DNA of 40,964 nucleotides. Origin: Bacteroidales bacterium (lineage in GTDB: Bacteria > Bacteroidota > Bacteroidia > Bacteroidales > UBA932). Made by a program: the position numbers and the translations under genes. Position 1 is the stretch's first letter. Each line of letters opens with the position of its first letter. Below the pieces are notes generated by a model, which was given only the letters and a program-made list of their open reading frames with translations, searched no databases and was not told where the DNA came from. The stretch is taken from assembly GCA_017446775.1 (NCBI GenBank), contig JAFSQE010000009.1, positions 1-40,964 on the forward strand, read 5' to 3'. This document shows positions 37,413 through 40,964 of the stretch, piece after piece.

Positions 37413-38126
37413 CTACCGGACAGCGCGAATGTTGATACCATAGAACTTATAGCCGCTATCTGTGTAAACCTTGGATTCGTCTGTGTCCAGACATAAATAG
37501 CGTGCAGAACATGGCCGGTTCGTCTCAATCTCAGAGAGCCAATAGAAGCCACCGGCTCCACTGTCTACTAATTTGCCATCGTTCATATAGCCTCCGAGCG
37601 CAAAAGTCAAAGTTGCACCATTGATTTTGCTTGTCGCGACAATTATCTTGATATCATTCTTGTAGTCAATCGACCAGTCGCAGTTGTTCAACAACTGCCC
37701 CATCTCAGCATTGGTCGGCATCCTCCATCCGTCGCCCATCAATACCGTGGCCGCGTCATCTTCTGACAACAGATAGTGCTTGTTATCTACTTTGCCGTAT
37801 TTTGCATTGTCGCAATACTTGGTCTGTGTCTTCTCGCTACCTTCAGCGAACTTATAAGTAGTCCAGGAATAGTTTTGCTTCTGCTGTATCTCGCCCCAGG
37901 CGAAATACTGTCCCGGTTCCCAAGGTTTTTGGGCCCCCACGTTACAATCTGCCCATTTGACATCCAGTCCCATGTCGACAGCCTGGTATTCAAATGGTTT
38001 CTCCTCCACCGGCTCTCCCGTCCCCAGAAAATAACCACCCAGAGCTTCGGGATAATTGTCTTTGCCACAGGAGCACATCAAAAGTGCTACCGCGATAGTT
38101 GAAATCAATATATTGGTAAATTTCAT
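37413..38126 (-). CDS. FISUMP-like (Fibrobacter major paralogous domain type) lipoprotein
   Basis: The ATG at 38126 gives 237 residues; a GTG eight codons upstream is in frame but lacks support. A lipoprotein signal peptide ends VALLMCSC-GKD. The mature protein has the Bacteroidales FISUMP-like layout: AVDMGLDVKWADCNVGAQKPWEPGQYFAWGE near the start, then a GDGWRMPTNAEMGQLLNNC motif, GGYMNDG, GGFYWLSEIE and a final strand GINIRAVR. These domains occur on many surface proteins and are of unknown function. It is the last gene of the right-end minus-strand cluster, 26 bp after the 730-aa gene. Confidence 0.85.
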   Translation of the reverse strand: MKFTNILISTIAVALLMCSCGKDNYPEALGGYFLGTGEPVEEKPFEYQAVDMGLDVKWADCNVGAQKPWEPGQYFAWGEIQQKQNYSWTTYKFAEGSEKTQTKYCDNAKYGKVDNKHYLLSEDDAATVLMGDGWRMPTNAEMGQLLNNCDWSIDYKNDIKIIVATSKINGATLTFALGGYMNDGKLVDSGAGGFYWLSEIETNRPCSARYLCLDTDESKVYTDSGYKFYGINIRAVR

Positions 38127-38152
38127 TGTCTGATAATTAAGTTGTTTCACCG

Positions 38153-40345
38153 CTACTTGTTGGCATCATATTCTACAATGGCATTGAGCATTTCCTCATA
38201 AGACCAGTGCTCGCTCCAGAACGAAAACGCACCAGGATCGAAATCGTATGTGAACGGCTCACCGTGACGGTATACAATACGCCATGAATACCAATTGCCG
38301 TTTTTAAGGTAAACCTTTCCCCCAGTCAATATGTAATCCTCATTCTCATCGGCCAGACCAAGGTCGTATCCGGCCAAAGTGATTCTCTCTTTTTCAGTAG
38401 GTCTCTGTATTTTGGCGTAATCTATCCCGGAAACCTTTTCTGAAGAAGATGATGAATAAGATGATGATGCCGCTGCTGCACTTGCCACGATTTCGCTCCA
38501 CTCCTTGTCCCACTTGCTCTGACGCAATTTCTCGCCTCTGAATACATCGTAAACTCCGGCAGAAGGCAATCCGTTCTTCGCAAGGGCAAGCCACTCCGCC
38601 TGAGTCTTCAACTGCTGCTTAGATATTTCCTTGCGGGTATCAAGCGCCGTCAATACTTTGACATCCTCCAGCATTAGCTCCTCTGTCCCTTTTATGATAT
38701 CGGCAAAATTGACACCCTTGCGGTTGGTGGATTCACCATTGATTTCAGAAATTTCAAGGAGAATGGCGTAAGGTGCAGTCTTGCCGGCCTCCAACATCGG
38801 AATGGCAAAACCGCTGCCGGTATTGATGGCAGAGACCAGAATTTTTCTGTTGTTGAGCCGTTCATCTACTGTCACCGAACCGCCCAGTCCCTCCAATATC
38901 GCCTTTGCACTCCCAAGGATTCCGCCCAGGATACCAGTCGCTTCAATATGTTGCTTCTTGTACAACACCCCGCTCATATTCACTTCTACAGGTATGTCAA
39001 AGATGCTGTTATTCTTTATCTCGCCATAAATCAACACCTTGAAATGATCTGACTCCTGCACCATACCGGCAGTATATGCTGCCTTAAGCCATTGCTGGAA
39101 CTCTTCGCTCCCGGTCATGGATGTATTTGTGCTGATTGGCTTGACTTTTTCTTTTACTATCTCGCTTATCTTTGTCTGGGTAAACTCTTTTATGCGCTTC
39201 CCGTCTATTCCGGCCTTGGTGGCATATGTACTTGAAGTCAATTGCCCCATATCGCTGATAACCTTGCTCCCTTTGGTAGCCCCAGACATGCATAATGGCC
39301 ACCACTGGTCAAGGATGTCCTGATCCTTACCCTTATATATCAGCCATTCGTATTTTTTATTGATATCGGCAATTGTGTTCTTAGCCCTCGTGGGCAACAG
39401 ATTAATCTGCGCGAGATAGTAGTTTCTCTTAACATCATCCGCGGCATATTTTAAATCCTTACTGTCCAGATCATACTCCTGGCCATAAACCGATTTCAAC
39501 TTCTTGATGCTTTCAAGAGTATTACTGGATGTCCTGAAAGCGTTAGCCACGACTTTGCGTTTATACTTGGAGTTTGGATAGAGACCGTTAAACCTGATGG
39601 CTTCATCGGCTGTTTTTACCAGGCTGACATATAACGGCTCTACATCTTTTGATGTAGAATATTTGGCCAGTGCCTTTGACAGGGCATCAAAGGAGGGACT
39701 TTCTGCAATGTATCTGTCAGTGGCGTCTACGACGAATTTGGATTTAGGCATCAATTGCACCAGAGCCGGCATATCATCTCTTGAGAGATTCTTAATGCCC
39801 GCCAGCATAACGTCGTCGGAATACACACTGTTGGGAAATGCGGTAACGAAGTCCCTGACATCGGCAAGCCGCTTAACCACGAAATGGTTCTCTACATTCC
39901 TGTCTATCAGCCTGACCGTGCTGTATCTTGAATTGACTTTCTCACTTGAAATGACGATATAATCCCCTCCGGCCCTTTCTGCCCACTTATCTATATTGTC
40001 GACATCCGCTTTTGTCCTGTATCCTGCCAGGGCGTCTATTCCATAAGAGACACCCACCCCCACTAATGCACCAAAGACGGCAGATCCGACTTTGGATGAA
40101 GACCGCCCTGCGGCTGTCTGCTGCTGGACAGGTCCCAGCATAGCTCCGGCAACGGCACCTGCAACGGGCATTGCTGCGCCGACAGTGATGCCGATGGCAT
40201 TCGGGCTGACGTAGTATTCTGGTTGAGTAACTTGTATACGATTGTTATAATCAGGATCGCTCACACTCTTTGCAATCGGACGGTATGTCGCGCAAGATGT
40301 GAGACCGATTATCAATATGGTTAATAAAAATACCTTTGTCTTCAT
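38153..40345 (-). CDS. Large lipoprotein with glycine-zipper segment, unknown function (730 aa)
   Basis: The 730-residue protein has a lipoprotein signal peptide (LLTILIIGLTSC, Cys18). After a short polar stretch lies a Gly/Ala-rich region (about 50-110, GAAMPVAGAVAGAMLGP and GSAVFGALVGVGVSYGIDALAG) of the glycine-zipper type that can insert in membranes. Residues about 140-290 show repeats reading (F/Y)PNSxY...(FPNSVYSDDV, MPKSKFVVDA, YPNSKYKRKV), reminiscent of BamD/TPR-like helical repeats. The middle (about 440-570) is mixed beta with a second Gly-rich run (GILGGILGSAKAILEGLGGS), and a Ser-rich linker (about 620-640) leads to a C-terminal domain with WYSWRIVYRHGEPF. I do not recognise the family. 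It is 11 bp downstream of the barrel-like gene. Confidence 0.8.
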   Translation of the reverse strand: MKTKVFLLTILIIGLTSCATYRPIAKSVSDPDYNNRIQVTQPEYYVSPNAIGITVGAAMPVAGAVAGAMLGPVQQQTAAGRSSSKVGSAVFGALVGVGVSYGIDALAGYRTKADVDNIDKWAERAGGDYIVISSEKVNSRYSTVRLIDRNVENHFVVKRLADVRDFVTAFPNSVYSDDVMLAGIKNLSRDDMPALVQLMPKSKFVVDATDRYIAESPSFDALSKALAKYSTSKDVEPLYVSLVKTADEAIRFNGLYPNSKYKRKVVANAFRTSSNTLESIKKLKSVYGQEYDLDSKDLKYAADDVKRNYYLAQINLLPTRAKNTIADINKKYEWLIYKGKDQDILDQWWPLCMSGATKGSKVISDMGQLTSSTYATKAGIDGKRIKEFTQTKISEIVKEKVKPISTNTSMTGSEEFQQWLKAAYTAGMVQESDHFKVLIYGEIKNNSIFDIPVEVNMSGVLYKKQHIEATGILGGILGSAKAILEGLGGSVTVDERLNNRKILVSAINTGSGFAIPMLEAGKTAPYAILLEISEINGESTNRKGVNFADIIKGTEELMLEDVKVLTALDTRKEISKQQLKTQAEWLALAKNGLPSAGVYDVFRGEKLRQSKWDKEWSEIVASAAAASSSYSSSSSEKVSGIDYAKIQRPTEKERITLAGYDLGLADENEDYILTGGKVYLKNGNWYSWRIVYRHGEPFTYDFDPGAFSFWSEHWSYEEMLNAIVEYDANK

Positions 40346-40356
40346 AGCTCAATCTC

Positions 40357-40964
40357 CTATAATGCCATACCTAATCCAACTTCAACCACGCGGAACAGTT
40401 TTTCACTGTCCACAGGCAGCGTCTGCTTATATTCTACTTTAAGAAGGAATGCCCGCATGAAATAAAGCTTGAAGCCACCCTTGGCAATCGGGCTGTTTAT
40501 GGATGTTGAATAGCTCGATTTCCCCCCGGCGAGAGAAGATGTCTGATATCCGGCACCGACATAAGGGCAGAACACCGATGTCCATTCTCCCAACGGAGGC
40601 AGCACATACAGATTGGCAAAAAACTCCAAACCGTTGTGCGACACCTGAGTGGCGTCAATGTCCGAAGCATTGAAGTCATATACAGAGCCAAAGTACGCCC
40701 CTTCGACTTCAACATTGTTCAGCAGAAAATACGATAGTGAAACCGACAGACTGCGATTCGTCGGGACAATGATCCCCGCCTGTTTGTTTGCGAAATAATT
40801 GGAATTGAGGTAATTCTCTCTACGATAGCTCAGTGTAAAATTTTTACTTCCATGAGAGCGTGGAGAATAGAAGTATCTGTTATCGCCCGGGTCATCCCAG
40901 AGTTTGAGCTTAGGGCTTGAGATAGAGACCTTTCCCTGCCCAAAACAAAATACCGAACCAAACA
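40357..40964 (-). CDS. Outer-membrane beta-barrel-like protein, 5' end cut by window edge
   Basis: Reading the minus strand from the window edge gives about 202 codons without a stop. The frame starts ...FGSVFCFGQ and ends VVEVGLGMAL. The first residues look like the end of a signal peptide (SVFCFGQ), so only a few residues are probably missing. The rest alternates hydrophobic and polar residues with Tyr/Phe-rich strands (SLSVSLSYFLLNNVEVEGAYFG, GGFKLYFMRAFLLKVEYKQ), typical of a small outer-membrane barrel of about 8 to 10 strands. It is first in the right-end cluster with the two lipoproteins. The internal GTG at 40644 is not a real start. Confidence 0.65.
   Translation of the reverse strand, partial: FGSVFCFGQGKVSISSPKLKLWDDPGDNRYFYSPRSHGSKNFTLSYRRENYLNSNYFANKQAGIIVPTNRSLSVSLSYFLLNNVEVEGAYFGSVYDFNASDIDATQVSHNGLEFFANLYVLPPLGEWTSVFCPYVGAGYQTSSLAGGKSSYSTSINSPIAKGGFKLYFMRAFLLKVEYKQTLPVDSEKLFRVVEVGLGMAL

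Noticed and set aside
40357-40644. 95-codon protein starting at GTG 40644
   Set aside because: The same frame stays open to the window edge with barrel-like sequence, so the GTG is internal to a longer, truncated gene.

Overview
The window reads as chromosomal DNA from a member of the Bacteroidota, most likely order Bacteroidales. The signs are: no consistent Shine-Dalgarno sequences; several candidate promoters with a TAnnTTTG-type -7 box; many lipoproteins; a lipoprotein with the FISUMP-like domain common in Bacteroidales; and a V-type ATPase operon with a DUF2764 gene between subunits E and A. The rather GC-rich coding sequence would fit a Rikenellaceae/Alistipes-like genome, but that narrower placement is inference.

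Left end (1-3.4 kb): the 5S rRNA closing an rRNA operon, two terminators, then about 350 bp of repeats (two 85-bp near-identical copies plus a shorter inverted one) ending against a minus-strand tRNA-Arg(TCT). Reading leftward, a minus-strand group encodes an SH3-NlpC/P60 lipoprotein, an 89-residue protein and an ENPP-like phosphodiesterase lipoprotein. From 3.4 to 6.4 kb a secreted six-hairpin glycosidase-like protein is coupled to a YhcC-type radical SAM protein.

6.4-13.7 kb: guaB followed by an envelope-biogenesis series (PPIase-like lipoprotein, SurA-like chaperone, OstA/LptA-like protein with long low-complexity inserts, SIMPL protein) ending at a terminator. 13.7-20.9 kb: a compact V/A-type ATPase operon E-DUF2764-A-B-D-I-K. 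The K subunit keeps the residues that bind sodium in Enterococcus NtpK. No gene for a canonical subunit C, F or G is present.

20.9-27.8 kb: a minus-strand operon ftsE-nth-xerD, and divergently a TPR protein coupled to an outer-membrane beta-barrel. 27.9-37.4 kb: gyrB, a YitT-family membrane protein, tRNA-Cys, a PgpH-type 7TM-HD phosphodiesterase, a DUF368 (PopT-type) membrane protein, pyruvate phosphate dikinase and a CBM9-like protein. Right end (37.4-40.96 kb): a visibly more AT-rich minus-strand cluster of an outer-membrane barrel-like protein (cut by the window edge), a 730-residue glycine-zipper lipoprotein and a FISUMP-like lipoprotein; this is the most accessory-looking part.

Most of the window is conserved housekeeping DNA. 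The parts I consider least explained are the right-end lipoprotein/barrel cluster, the repeat block between the 5S rRNA and tRNA-Arg, and the role of DUF2764 in an ATPase lacking its usual central-stalk adaptor. I see no CRISPR array, insertion sequence, prophage or restriction/defence system.
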